Shown here: positions 1-7,600 of the stretch, piece by piece
Numbering within the stretch: the first letter of the stretch is position 1
Layout of the letters: the number at the start of each line of letters is the position of its first letter
DNA from: Bacillota bacterium
GTDB lineage: Bacteria > Bacillota > Clostridia > Acetivibrionales > DSM-2933
Assembly (NCBI GenBank): GCA_030705945.1
Contig: JAUZPS010000037.1
Coordinates: forward strand, 1-17,573
DNA length: 17,573 nucleotides
Reading direction: 5' to 3'
Translations under genes and position numbers: made by a program
Notes under the pieces: model-generated
The model's input: only the letters and a program-made list of their open reading frames with translations
The model's database searches: none
Told to the model about the DNA's origin: nothing

Positions 1-96
1 AGCGCTATTAATCTTACATTTGACGGAGCAAAATAACGAACGCTTTAACGTTATTTTGTGATAGGCAAATGTAAAAGATTAATTGCTTTTTATATA
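1..96. repeat. Family A palindromic element, copy A1 (left end cut by window)
   Basis: This is one of four copies of a 105-bp, nearly full-length inverted repeat; the others are at 741-845, 8982-9086 and 11814-11918. A1 lacks about 9 bp that lie outside the window. It has the same orientation as the copy at 11814. Outer arms (ATTAATCTTACATTTG against CAAATGTAAAAGATTAAT) and inner arms (GCAAAATAACG against CGTTATTTTG) fold into one long hairpin. It ends in TATATA, directly next to the stop codon of the following minus-strand gene. The termini and size resemble a TA-targeting MITE. No transposase is present here. Confidence 0.9.
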
Positions 97-459
97 TTAA
101 TCTAAATAGGTTTTTATTTTGTGTATTTTTTGCATTAGATTAAGTCTTGAACAGTGAACTTTAAAACTATTTTTTTTGCTTTTTGAATCATTGATACAAC
201 CTTCGTTGTAGCCCTCTTTAAATCCCTGTTTATAAAAATACTCCTGATACATAAGAAGAATAGCAGTATAAGAATCATCCAATTTAATTAGTAAGTTAGT
301 CTTTTCTTTGGGTAATATTTTTCGTATTTCCCTAAAATAAATATCAAAATTTTTATTAGCTTGTTTTAAATTGTTTGTATTTTCCAGTTCTACTACCAAA
401 TCATTCAGATAATCGGTTAAGCAGCATTCGATGTCTGCTTTTACAGTGCTTGCGCTCAT
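97..459 (-). CDS. Small helical protein, DUF6809-like (tentative)
   Basis: A 120-residue soluble, mostly helical protein. I see no enzyme motif, signal peptide or membrane segment. The centre (about residues 36-90) has charged helices followed by an aromatic and glycine stretch, YFYKQGFKEGYNEG at 74-87. This resembles the short DUF6809-type proteins of Firmicutes, but the assignment comes from pattern memory only. The start is supported by AGGAGGG about 8 nt upstream. A perfect consensus promoter with a palindromic spacer lies about 75 bp upstream, so expression is probably strong unless repressed, plausibly by the XRE protein encoded divergently at 951-1283. The stop codon abuts repeat A1, and inverted A copies bracket gene and promoters. 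The function is unknown. Confidence 0.75.
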   Translation of the reverse strand: MSASTVKADIECCLTDYLNDLVVELENTNNLKQANKNFDIYFREIRKILPKEKTNLLIKLDDSYTAILLMYQEYFYKQGFKEGYNEGCINDSKSKKNSFKVHCSRLNLMQKIHKIKTYLD

Positions 460-534
460 TTACTATCCCTCCTAGCATTTATATCCATTTTAATTTTTGT
501 TATTAATGTAATCAATTACCACTTGGCATAAATA

Positions 535-563
535 ATTATAATACTCAAAATGAGTATTGTCAA
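535..563 (-). promoter_or_regulatory. Perfect consensus promoter with operator palindrome as spacer
   Basis: Read on the minus strand this is TTGACA (563-558), exactly 17 bp, then TATAAT (540-535). The 17-bp spacer (541-557) is a perfect inverted repeat, ATACTCA-AAA-TGAGTAT. A repressor dimer bound there would cover the space between -35 and -10 completely. It is placed to transcribe the gene at 97-459. The XRE protein at 951-1283 is the natural candidate repressor, but that pairing is inferred. Confidence 0.88.
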
Positions 564-600
564 TAATGATGTACAAGATGTTTAATAAGTAATATGCTAT

Positions 601-630
601 TTGAGTACTCAATGTTATCCAATGTTATCT
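601..630. promoter_or_regulatory. Second operator-like palindrome and tandem decamer
   Basis: A perfect 12-bp palindrome, TTGAGTACTCAA (601-612), shares the TGAGTA/TACTCA hexamer with the spacer palindrome at 541-557 but with overlapping half-sites. It is followed by two near-identical decamers, AATGTTATCC and AATGTTATCT (611-630). All lie between the two divergent promoters, upstream of both -35 elements, where a regulator could act on both genes. Confidence 0.6.
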
Positions 631-637
631 AAAATAT

Positions 638-666
638 TTGACAAATATATCAAGTATAACTATAAT
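638..666 (+). promoter_or_regulatory. Perfect consensus promoter driving the XRE gene
   Basis: TTGACA (638-643), 17 bp, TATAAT (661-666) on the plus strand. Transcription would start near 673, giving a leader of about 278 nt that contains the whole A2 hairpin (741-845) before the XRE start at 951. It diverges from the matching minus-strand promoter at 535-563. Confidence 0.82.
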
Positions 667-740
667 AAGTTTATCGTGTTATAAATAAGTAACGTATCTA
701 AATTTTCTGGCATAGATAACCAGATGTAAAGTTTTATATC

Positions 741-845
741 TATATAAAAAGCAATTAATCTTTTACATTTGCCTATCGCAAAATAAAGTTAAAGTGTTCG
801 TTATTTTGCTCCGTCAAATGTAAGATTAATAGTGCTTTTTATATA
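741..845. repeat. Family A palindromic element, copy A2
   Basis: A complete 105-bp copy starting TATATAAAAAGC and ending GCTTTTTATATA. It is inverted relative to A1, so the two copies bracket the small gene and both divergent promoters. Compared with the copy at 8982 it carries a few substitutions in the inner arm. It lies in the predicted 5' leader of the XRE transcript and should form a strong RNA hairpin there. Confidence 0.92.
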
Positions 846-857
846 TAAAACGAGCTT

Positions 858-926
858 ATGATTAATATGACTAGATTTCAGGATGAATGGCTTTTTGCGC
901 TAGAAAAGCTGGAAGAACAATTATAA
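858..926 (+). CDS. Possible 22-residue leader peptide or gene remnant
   Basis: An ATG-initiated 22-codon frame (MINMTRFQDEWL..., ending KLEEQL) ends 24 bp before the XRE start. No convincing ribosome site precedes it. An in-frame stop at 846-848, at the edge of A2, prevents extension upstream. It could be a chance frame, a leader peptide, or the tail of a gene cut by the A2 insertion. Confidence 0.2.
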   Translation: MINMTRFQDEWLFALEKLEEQL

Positions 927-950
927 TTAACCTAAGGGTGAGAAAAATTT

Positions 951-1283
951 ATGAATCGTATTTCTTTAGGGGAAAGACTGCATGAACTGATAAAAGAAAA
1001 AGGGCTGGAACAAAGAGAAATCGCTACCATGCTCGGGATAAAGAAATCAACTTTTAACGGTTATGCCAATAACACCCGAGAGCCTAATATAAATACTCTG
1101 AAAATAATTGCCAACTTTTTTAATGTAACAGTAGATTATTTGATCGGGTTTTCTGATGAGAGAAATCCTAATCTGGATCACTTGTCGGCTGAACTTAATT
1201 CGTTTGCGCGAAATCCTGAGAATGTTAGATTTATAGAGTTAGCCAATGATATTAAAATAAAAACGCAAAAAAAAATCATATAA
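951..1283 (+). CDS. XRE/Cro-family transcriptional repressor
   Basis: A 110-residue DNA-binding protein. The N-terminal XRE helix-turn-helix spans about residues 6-60: second helix QREIATMLGI (21-30), recognition helix around KKSTFNGYANNTREP (31-45), then the typical LKIIANFFNVTVDYLIG ending (50-66). The remaining ~44 residues are polar and may mediate dimerisation. Such small XRE proteins usually repress their own and neighbouring genes through dyad operators; the palindromes at 541-557 and 601-612 are good candidates. AAGGGTGAG precedes the ATG by about 10 nt. The last codons (KKII) and stop lie inside the terminator of the convergent operon. It is probably a local repressor; the signal it senses is not visible. 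Confidence 0.92.
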   Translation: MNRISLGERLHELIKEKGLEQREIATMLGIKKSTFNGYANNTREPNINTLKIIANFFNVTVDYLIGFSDERNPNLDHLSAELNSFARNPENVRFIELANDIKIKTQKKII

Positions 1284-1301
1284 AACTAATTTTATATGAT
1301 T
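1267..1301 (-). terminator. Intrinsic terminator of the sensor-like/agrD operon
   Basis: On the minus strand this is a perfect 12-bp stem (1301-1290 with 1285-1274) and a 4-nt loop, followed by T residues through 1267. The stem is almost all A/T, but the T-tract is strong. It overlaps the last codons and stop of the convergent XRE gene, so the repressor's C-terminus is partly encoded by the terminator. Confidence 0.78.
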
Positions 1302-1342
1302 ATATAATATATAATATAAATAATTTTTTTATTGAGCGTATA

Positions 1343-1477
1343 CTATGATTTTCTTAAACTTTTAGGCACCTTAGGCTGATAGAACCAAAAAATACATGCT
1401 GATGAGGCGCTCAAAGATGCAATTAGAAATAAGAGAGCCGACAAGCCAGACAAAACACTACAAAATCCTCGTTTCAT
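1343..1477 (-). CDS. AgrD-like cyclic lactone autoinducer peptide precursor
   Basis: A 44-residue precursor of a secreted quorum-sensing peptide. It has a positively charged start (MKRGF), a hydrophobic amphipathic leader (about residues 7-24), the core SSACIFWFYQPKVPKSLRKS (25-44) and then a stop. The SAC-aromatic-YQPxxPKSL pattern is the hallmark of clostridial AgrD-type peptides. By analogy Cys28 would form a thiolactone with the residue four positions on, here Phe32 (ring C-I-F-W-F). In the family AgrB cleaves and cyclises the peptide, and AgrC senses it outside the cell. GGAGG lies 8 nt before the ATG, and the gene starts 29 bp after the membrane-protein gene, so the two are co-transcribed. 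No agrB, kinase or response-regulator gene is nearby. The exact mature peptide is inferred. Confidence 0.88.
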   Translation of the reverse strand: MKRGFCSVLSGLSALLFLIASLSASSACIFWFYQPKVPKSLRKS

Positions 1478-1506
1478 TATACTTTCCTCCTTTTCATCAG
1501 ATGGAA

Positions 1507-2436
1507 TCAAGATAAGTTTTTAGATATCTCGCTGATTTCTTGTTGAATTTCAAATAGCTTCCACTTGACACCATCATTTTTTTTGCTATCTGAAAATAAA
1601 TTTATGTTATTTGACAGGTAATTCAATTTTTGCACAATCATTTGATTCTTTTTAGACTCTCTATTTTTCACATAATATATGCTACTAAAGCATATAAATA
1701 TATTTAATAATGGAAAAATACAGGTTCCTATTATAATTATTGCTCTTAATTCGAAGGGTAAATGAGAGAGTACTTTTTCAGAACCTATTGCTTTCATGAT
1801 TGCTATCATAAAAATTACGTTAGAGGACAGTAAAACAGAAGTAAAAATTGTAAGTCCGCTACTTTCAAAAATTGTTTTTAGAATTTTTCCTTGCAAAAGT
1901 GTCCTCTTTTTTGCGAAAAGAAAAGCTAATATTGAATATTGTATAACTCTTGTAGGTAATGAACTTAAAAAATTCATAAGGACGTTATCATTTAATTCCT
2001 TCAGGGATATACCAGATCCATATATGATAAATGGGGCATAAGAGGATTCAACTGTTATGGTTATTAACGAAGCCAGCATTAAAAATACAAAAGCCTTTTT
2101 AATCCACTTTAAAGCTGTTGAATCGCCCCAGATATCCCCCGTTAGAATAATTGATACGAAGATGGACGAGATTGTGAGAATTGATACCATATAAGTATCT
2201 ACGTTCAGAAATCTCAATATATTCGAAATCAAAGCGCCTAATATGACCGGCAAAAATACTCTGAAATAATCCCAGCCATCAAAAACCTTACGGCATTCTT
2301 CTTCTCTCCAATAATCAAATTCACCAATTAATATCAAGGTAAACATTACAACAAAAAATTCTTCAGGTATTGAGAGAAACAAAGTATTTAGAATTATATC
2401 ATTTATAAATTTGAAGTTTAATATGTTAATAAACAT
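1507..2436 (-). CDS. Polytopic membrane protein, AgrC-sensor-like but without kinase domain
   Basis: A 309-residue integral membrane protein with about seven hydrophobic segments (approximately 22-39, 57-77, 80-100, 112-131, 152-175, 192-216, 229-255) and a charged, helical cytoplasmic tail of about 55 residues (256-309). The length, topology and the early motif IPEEFFVVMFTLILIGEFDY resemble the sensor half of clostridial AgrC receptors. The histidine phosphoacceptor and ATPase domains that should follow are absent. It is not AgrB: it is longer than usual (~200) and I see no His/Cys protease motif. GGAGG sits about 9 nt before the ATG. The agrD-like gene follows immediately, so this is probably the partner or receptor of that peptide. 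I infer this from position and topology, not from a proven family match. Confidence 0.72.
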   Translation of the reverse strand: MFINILNFKFINDIILNTLFLSIPEEFFVVMFTLILIGEFDYWREEECRKVFDGWDYFRVFLPVILGALISNILRFLNVDTYMVSILTISSIFVSIILTGDIWGDSTALKWIKKAFVFLMLASLITITVESSYAPFIIYGSGISLKELNDNVLMNFLSSLPTRVIQYSILAFLFAKKRTLLQGKILKTIFESSGLTIFTSVLLSSNVIFMIAIMKAIGSEKVLSHLPFELRAIIIIGTCIFPLLNIFICFSSIYYVKNRESKKNQMIVQKLNYLSNNINLFSDSKKNDGVKWKLFEIQQEISEISKNLS

Positions 2437-2554
2437 GGATTATGCCTCCAAAATTAATATATTTTATATCTATTACTGATCTGATACCTAACTTAGCGAT
2501 ATGGAAATATATATTGCTACAGATAAGTATAACGAATTTATTTTAGATATAAAG

Positions 2555-2573
2555 AAATTTAGTAACTAAATTT
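2555..2573. promoter_or_regulatory. Perfect palindrome upstream of the sensor-like/agrD operon
   Basis: AAATTTAGT-A-ACTAAATTT is a 19-bp perfect dyad about 120 bp upstream of the membrane-protein start. It resembles a regulator site. It does not resemble the staphylococcal AgrA direct repeat. No factor can be assigned. Confidence 0.45.
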
Positions 2574-2579
2574 AGTATA

Positions 2580-2620
2580 TGATATCATTATTTTATAATT
2601 AATGGAAAATAATGATATCA
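2580..2620. repeat. Perfect 15-bp stem hairpin in the agrD-operon upstream region
   Basis: The arms at 2580-2594 (TGATATCATTATTTT) and 2606-2620 are perfectly complementary, with an 11-nt loop. No T-run follows on either strand, so a terminator is unlikely. On the minus strand a weak promoter-like pair, TTGATA then TATAAA 18 bp on, falls across it, so it may act as an operator. The rest of 2437-2850 holds nothing I can identify. Confidence 0.5.
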
Positions 2621-2858
2621 ATTATGTTTATTTTAATCCAAAAAATATCAAATGTAAACAGTTTTATGGAAAATCACGCGAAAAATATAATTAATATCCA
2701 TAAGATCCAAATATATGACAATATTCGACTGTTTATTCTCTAGATTTGGTTTGAGTATACGGTATTATCGACAGCTAGCCCTGAAAAGAAAATCAATTTG
2801 ATAAGGTTAAATCGGTTTTGTTTAAGGATAGATGTATTTATCAAGAAGTGAACATAAA

Positions 2859-2901
2859 AAATCCCTTGTAGACCAGATAGAATCTGATTTATAAGGGATT
2901 T
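2859..2901. terminator. Terminator of the arg operon, possibly bidirectional
   Basis: A stem AAATCCCTT (2859-2867) with AAGGGATTT (2893-2901), plus an inner CAGAT/ATCTG stem. On the minus strand it is followed by a T-run (complement of 2855-2860), about 100 nt after the GNAT stop codon, so it should end the argD-carA-carB-argF-GNAT transcript. Plus-strand reading also ends in GATTTTTG. Confidence 0.72.
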
Positions 2902-3003
2902 GATTTTTGTACTGATATTAAATTGATGACCCATCAGCGTTGCCCATGAATAAGCCACGGAACATCTTTATTTGATAGATACACATTCCTTTTTAAAGGC
3001 TTC

Positions 3004-3480
3004 TTAGTCATATTCTTTTTCTAGACGAGCCCTGATATATCCACGATCGTTTGACGTGGATTCTATGTAGAAGCCTCTGCCGTAATAGAACCTGATCAGA
3101 TCTTTATACTTAGAAGCGGTATGCAGACTTACCTTGCGGATGCCTCTGCTCTTAACAAGTTTATCAACAAGGTTCATCAGAGATTTTCCAATACCGATAT
3201 TGTGGTATTGAAGACTTACTCCGAATCTACTTATATATGCTGTATTGTCAGGATTTATTTTTAAACGTATTGAACCAACAGGAATATCATCAATAAATGC
3301 TACAAATACCTCTTTTGTTTCTATATCCTTTATGATATCTTCCATGGTTTCTTCAAGAGCTTCCATCGTTCCTGAAAAGCCTGTATCTTCCATATATTTT
3401 TTAAAGGCTTCTTTTGTAATATTTTGAATTGCAGCAGCATCATCAGAAGTTGCTTTTCTTATGATAAACGAATAATTCAT
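3004..3480 (-). CDS. GNAT-family N-acetyltransferase at the end of the arg operon
   Basis: A 158-residue acetyl-CoA-dependent acetyltransferase. The GNAT fold is visible: the N-terminal strand FIIRKATSDDAAAI (5-18), VFVAFIDDIPVGSIRL (58-73), the acetyl-CoA pyrophosphate loop HNIGIGKSLM (93-102, with His in place of the usual Gln/Arg) and motif B FYYGRGFY (131-138). The substrate is not visible. It starts 18 bp after the argF stop with its own AAGG site, so it is co-transcribed with arginine genes. Because argJ is absent from this locus, N-acetylglutamate synthesis is a tempting role, but the sequence alone does not show it, and a general small-molecule or protein acetyltransferase is as likely. 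Confidence 0.88.
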   Translation of the reverse strand: MNYSFIIRKATSDDAAAIQNITKEAFKKYMEDTGFSGTMEALEETMEDIIKDIETKEVFVAFIDDIPVGSIRLKINPDNTAYISRFGVSLQYHNIGIGKSLMNLVDKLVKSRGIRKVSLHTASKYKDLIRFYYGRGFYIESTSNDRGYIRARLEKEYD

Positions 3481-3498
3481 ACTCAGATACCTTCCCGA

Positions 3499-4419
3499 TT
3501 ATTTTCCCATAAGTAATGCCATTATTGCTTTTTGAACATGCATTCTGTTTTCTGCTTCGTCAAAAACAAGTGATTGAGGGCCATCTATCACTTCAGCAGT
3601 AACTTCATACTCCCTGTATGCAGGCAAGCAGTGAAGGAATACAGCATCTTCCTTTGCTTTTGAAAACAAATCGCTGTTAACCTGATATGGCATAAATAAT
3701 TTTACGCGTTTTTCTTTTTCATCTTCCTGACCCATGCTTACCCAAGTATCAGTGTATACTACGTCAGCGTCTTTAACTGCTTCGTAAGGATCCTCGGTTA
3801 GTAATATTTTAGAGCCGGAAATTTTTGCGTCGCTGCTGGCTTCAGATATTATTGCTTTATCGCATTCATAGCCTTTAGGGGCAGCAACAGCTATATCCAT
3901 GCCAACCTTTGCGCAGCCATGAAGCAGTGAATTGGCAACGTTATTGCCGTCACCTACATATGCAAGCTTTAAACCTTTGAGATCGCCTTTATGCTCATAA
4001 ACTGTAAATAAGTCAGCTAATATCTGGCATGGATGCATTAAGTCGGTAAGTCCGTTTATGACAGGAATATTCCCGTATTTCGCCAGTTCTTCAACGTCGC
4101 TGTGTTTAAAAGTTCTTATCATTATACCGTCAATGAACCTGGAAAGAACTTGAGCAGTGTCATAGATTGTTTCGCCGCGTCCTAATTGAATATCGTTTGA
4201 GCTTAAGAACAGAGGATATCCACCAAGCTGGTACATTCCTACTTCAAAGGAGACCCTTGTTCTTGTGGATGATTTTGTAAATATCATTCCGAGGGTCTTG
4301 TTTTTTAAAAGCTGATGTTCAATACCTTCCTTAAGCTGTCTTTTAAGCTTTTCCGCCAGATCAAATATTTCTTGAAAATCATTTAGTGTCAAATCATATA
4401 AGCTGATTAAATGTTCCAT
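3499..4419 (-). CDS. argF: Ornithine carbamoyltransferase
   Basis: Cytoplasmic enzyme that joins carbamoyl phosphate and ornithine to give citrulline, the sixth step of arginine synthesis. It is 306 residues, normal for the family. Carbamoyl-phosphate-binding motif STRTR (51-55) and HPCQ (129-132); ornithine-side motifs DTWVSMGQE (224-232, the SMG loop) and HCLPAYR (263-269). These distinguish it from aspartate carbamoyltransferase. AGGAGG lies 8 nt before the start. Its place after carAB in the ArgR-controlled unit favours the biosynthetic rather than the catabolic role. Repeat B1 lies in the gap before it. Confidence 0.97.
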   Translation of the reverse strand: MEHLISLYDLTLNDFQEIFDLAEKLKRQLKEGIEHQLLKNKTLGMIFTKSSTRTRVSFEVGMYQLGGYPLFLSSNDIQLGRGETIYDTAQVLSRFIDGIMIRTFKHSDVEELAKYGNIPVINGLTDLMHPCQILADLFTVYEHKGDLKGLKLAYVGDGNNVANSLLHGCAKVGMDIAVAAPKGYECDKAIISEASSDAKISGSKILLTEDPYEAVKDADVVYTDTWVSMGQEDEKEKRVKLFMPYQVNSDLFSKAKEDAVFLHCLPAYREYEVTAEVIDGPQSLVFDEAENRMHVQKAIMALLMGK

Positions 4420-4460
4420 TATAAATTCCTCCTATTAAAATTTATCATAAAGATCATTAA

Positions 4461-4560
4461 GGTAGCATCAAAAAAAACTTAGCAACTGGTCGTTTCAAAA
4501 ACTTGATATAATGGTTTTTCGTCATATAAACTTGAACAAGGAATTTTTTGAAACGCCCTA
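4461..4560. repeat. Family B intergenic repeat, copy B1
   Basis: About 100 bp, over 90% identical by eye to copies at 9087-9184 and 11919-12013. Terminal arms GGTCGTTTCAAAAA (4488-4501) and TTTTTTGAAACGCCC are complementary apart from one base. It lies between carB and argF, 53 bp after the carB stop, in the same orientation as the other two. Unlike those, it has no adjacent A element. No frame of useful length lies within it. Confidence 0.88.
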
Positions 4561-4613
4561 AGGTAAAAAATATTAATACATAAATTACTAATGAAAAATT
4601 ACCAATGCAAAAA

Positions 4614-7600
4614 TTATTTGGCAGAATTATTTGAGTAATCATTTAATGCATAAACTTCCGCATCACTTTGGTTAATAATATGCTCAAGAACTTCAAGAGC
4701 AGCGTTCGCGGTATCAATTGAAGTTATGCACGGAATATTGTATTCCATAGCCGTTCTTCTTAACTGGAATCCCAACCTTGCCGGAATTTTGCCTCTTGTG
4801 GGGGTATTGATAACCAATGAAATACTGTCATTTTTTAAGTAATCAAGTATTTCTTCATTTGAAACTACTTCAACCTCAATTCCTGTCCTAGAAAGATAAA
4901 GGTAAGTTTCCTCGCTTGCATAAAGTTTGAAGCCAAGATCCCATAATTTTTGGGCTATATCCTTGCATTCTTCCTTGTTTCTATCTGCTACTGAAATAAG
5001 CGCGGTTCCATTTAAGGGGATTTTAAGCCCCGATGCTACAAATGCTTTGTACAGAGCAGAATGAAAATCCTTGTCTACACCCATTACCTCACCGGTCGAC
5101 TTCATTTCAGGTCCGAGGAAGGTATCAACTGTTGTAAGTTTTGAGAATGAGAACACGGGAGCCTTAACAGCATAGAATTCAGTTTCTTTAGCAAGGCCTG
5201 GAGTGTAGCCCAATTCTTTAAGTTTGCAGCCCATAATGAGCTTTGTGGCTACATTTACCATTGGAATTCCTGTGATTTTGCTCATATATGGAACTGTTCT
5301 GCTGGCTCTTGGGTTTACCTCAATTACATAAACTTTGTCCGAGCTATCTGTAACAAATTGTATATTGAATAATCCCTTAACATTTAATGCTTTAGAAAGC
5401 CTTACGGTATAGTTAACAACTGTATCTTTGATCTCCTGAGAGAGCGAGCGTGAAGGGTATATGGAAATGCTGTCGCCTGAATGAACTCCCGCTCTTTCCA
5501 CATGCTCCATGATTCCTGGTATCAGAACATCTTCTCCGTCGCATATTCCATCTACTTCAATTTCTTTTCCCTCTATATACTTGTCAATGAGTATAGGATG
5601 TCTTGACGATAAATCCACTGCAAGGCCCATATATTCATCTAACATCTGATCGTTATATACTATTTCCATAGCTCTCCCGCCCAAAACATAGGAGGGTCTC
5701 ACCAATACCGGATAACCTATATTGTTTGCGATGACTTTAGCCTGTTCAATAGAGAATGCAGTACTTCCAGTAGGAATAGGTATATCCAGCTTTTCAAGCA
5801 GCTTTAAGAATTTATCCCTGTCCTCGGCTACATCAATATCGGTAACGGAGGTGCCGAGTATCTGAACTCCTTCTTTTTGAAGAGGCGCAGCCAGATTAAT
5901 TGCAGTTTGACCTCCGAATTGAACAATAACTCCAAGTGGTTTCTCTTTTTGAATAATATCAAAAACGCATTCCTTTGTAAGAGGCTCGAAATAAAGCTTG
6001 TCGGAGGTATCAAAATCCGTGCTTACAGTTTCGGGGTTATTATTGATTATGATAGACTCCAATCCAAGCTCATTTAGAGCTTTTACAGAATGAACGCTGC
6101 AGTAGTCAAACTCTATTCCCTGACCTATCCTTATTGGCCCTGAGCCAATGACCAGAACCTTTTTATTTTCTGTTTCATTTACATCATCTTTTTCCTCATA
6201 GGTAGAATAATAATATGGCGTAACTGCTTCGAATTCGCCGGCGCAGGTATCAACAATCTTATAAACGGGATTGATAGGGAACTTATGCCTTAAGGCGCTT
6301 ATTTTTTCAAGAGGCACACTGGTTAGATTTGCAATATATGCGTCTCCGAAACCGATTTTTTTGGCCCTAGTATATAGATCATAGTCTAAAAACGCAATTC
6401 CGGCATTTTTTATATCCTCTGCCATATTAACAATTTTCTCAAGTTTTTTTAAGAAAAACATATCTATTTCAGTGATTTTAGAAATAGCTTCAGGGGCTAC
6501 CTTTTTCTGCAGAGCTTTGCAAATGGCAAAGATTCTCTCATCGTGAGGCTGCTTAATAAATTCCAGCAGCTCTACAACGGTTTTATTTTCAAATAAGCTT
6601 AATCCAAGCTGATAGTTCAATTTTATGTCAAGGGAGTCTATCGCCTTTAAGAGCGATTCCTCGAAGGTTCGTCCAATGGCCATTACCTCTCCGGTAGCTT
6701 TCATTTGAGTTCCAAGGCTCCTGTCAGCTGTAATGAATTTGTCAAAAGGCCATCTTGGGACTTTTGTTACTATATAGTCTAAAGAAGGCTCGAAACAAGC
6801 ATATGTGTTGCCTGTAACCGAGTTTCTGATTTCATCAAGGTTCAGACCAATTGCAATTTTTGCGGCAACCCTTGCTATTGGATAACCCGTAGCTTTAGAA
6901 GCTAAAGCGCTTGATCGGCTAACCCTTGGGTTTACCTCAATTACCACATACTCAAAGCTGTGTGGATTGAGCGCGAATTGTATATTACAACCGCCCTTAA
7001 TATCCAAAGCACGGATAATTTTTATGGATGCGGATCTTAGCATTTGATATTCGATATCCGATAGTGTCTGGCTTGGAGCCACAACTATGCTGTCCCCTGT
7101 GTGAACGCCTACAGGGTCAAAGTTTTCCATATTGCACACAACTATGCAGTTATCGGCGTTATCACGAACAACTTCATATTCAATTTCTTTCCAGCCAGCG
7201 ACGCTTTGCTCTAGCAACACTTGGCTTATCATGCTGAGTTTTAGTCCCTTGCCGCATATATATTCAAACTCATCAATGTTTTTTGCAATGCCTCCGCCTG
7301 TTCCACCCAAGGTGTACGCGGGCCTTATTATAAACGGAAACTTATGGCTTGAGGCAAACTCCAAAGCGTCATTCATTGTTGTTACAATAGCGCTTTTGGG
7401 AACCTTTTCATCAATTCTTTGCATGGTTTGCTTGAAAAGATCCCTGTCTTCTGCCAGTTTGATGGATTGAAGGGAGGTGCCCAGAAGTTCAATTCCCAAT
7501 TGGCTTAAAATACCATCCTCCGCAAGTTCAACAGCCATGTTGAGACCCGTTTGTCCTCCGAGAGAAGCTAAGATGCCATCGGGCATTTCTTTTATGATAA

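Noticed and set aside
1507..2436. Reading the 309-residue membrane protein as AgrB
   Set aside because: It is too long, has about seven TM segments, and lacks the His/Cys protease motif expected of AgrB.
2740..2958. A 72-codon minus-strand frame near the arg terminator
   Set aside because: It runs through the terminator hairpin, lacks a ribosome site and has no recognisable motif; its hydrophobicity is typical of AT-rich noise.
4461..4560. Family B as an ordinary intrinsic terminator or as an outward promoter
   Set aside because: The T-run on the minus strand is about 10 nt past the arm rather than adjacent, and the internal TATAAT has no -35 at suitable spacing.
7028..7470. Plus-strand frames inside carB
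   Set aside because: They are antisense to a complete, motif-rich carB and have no family features or ribosome sites.
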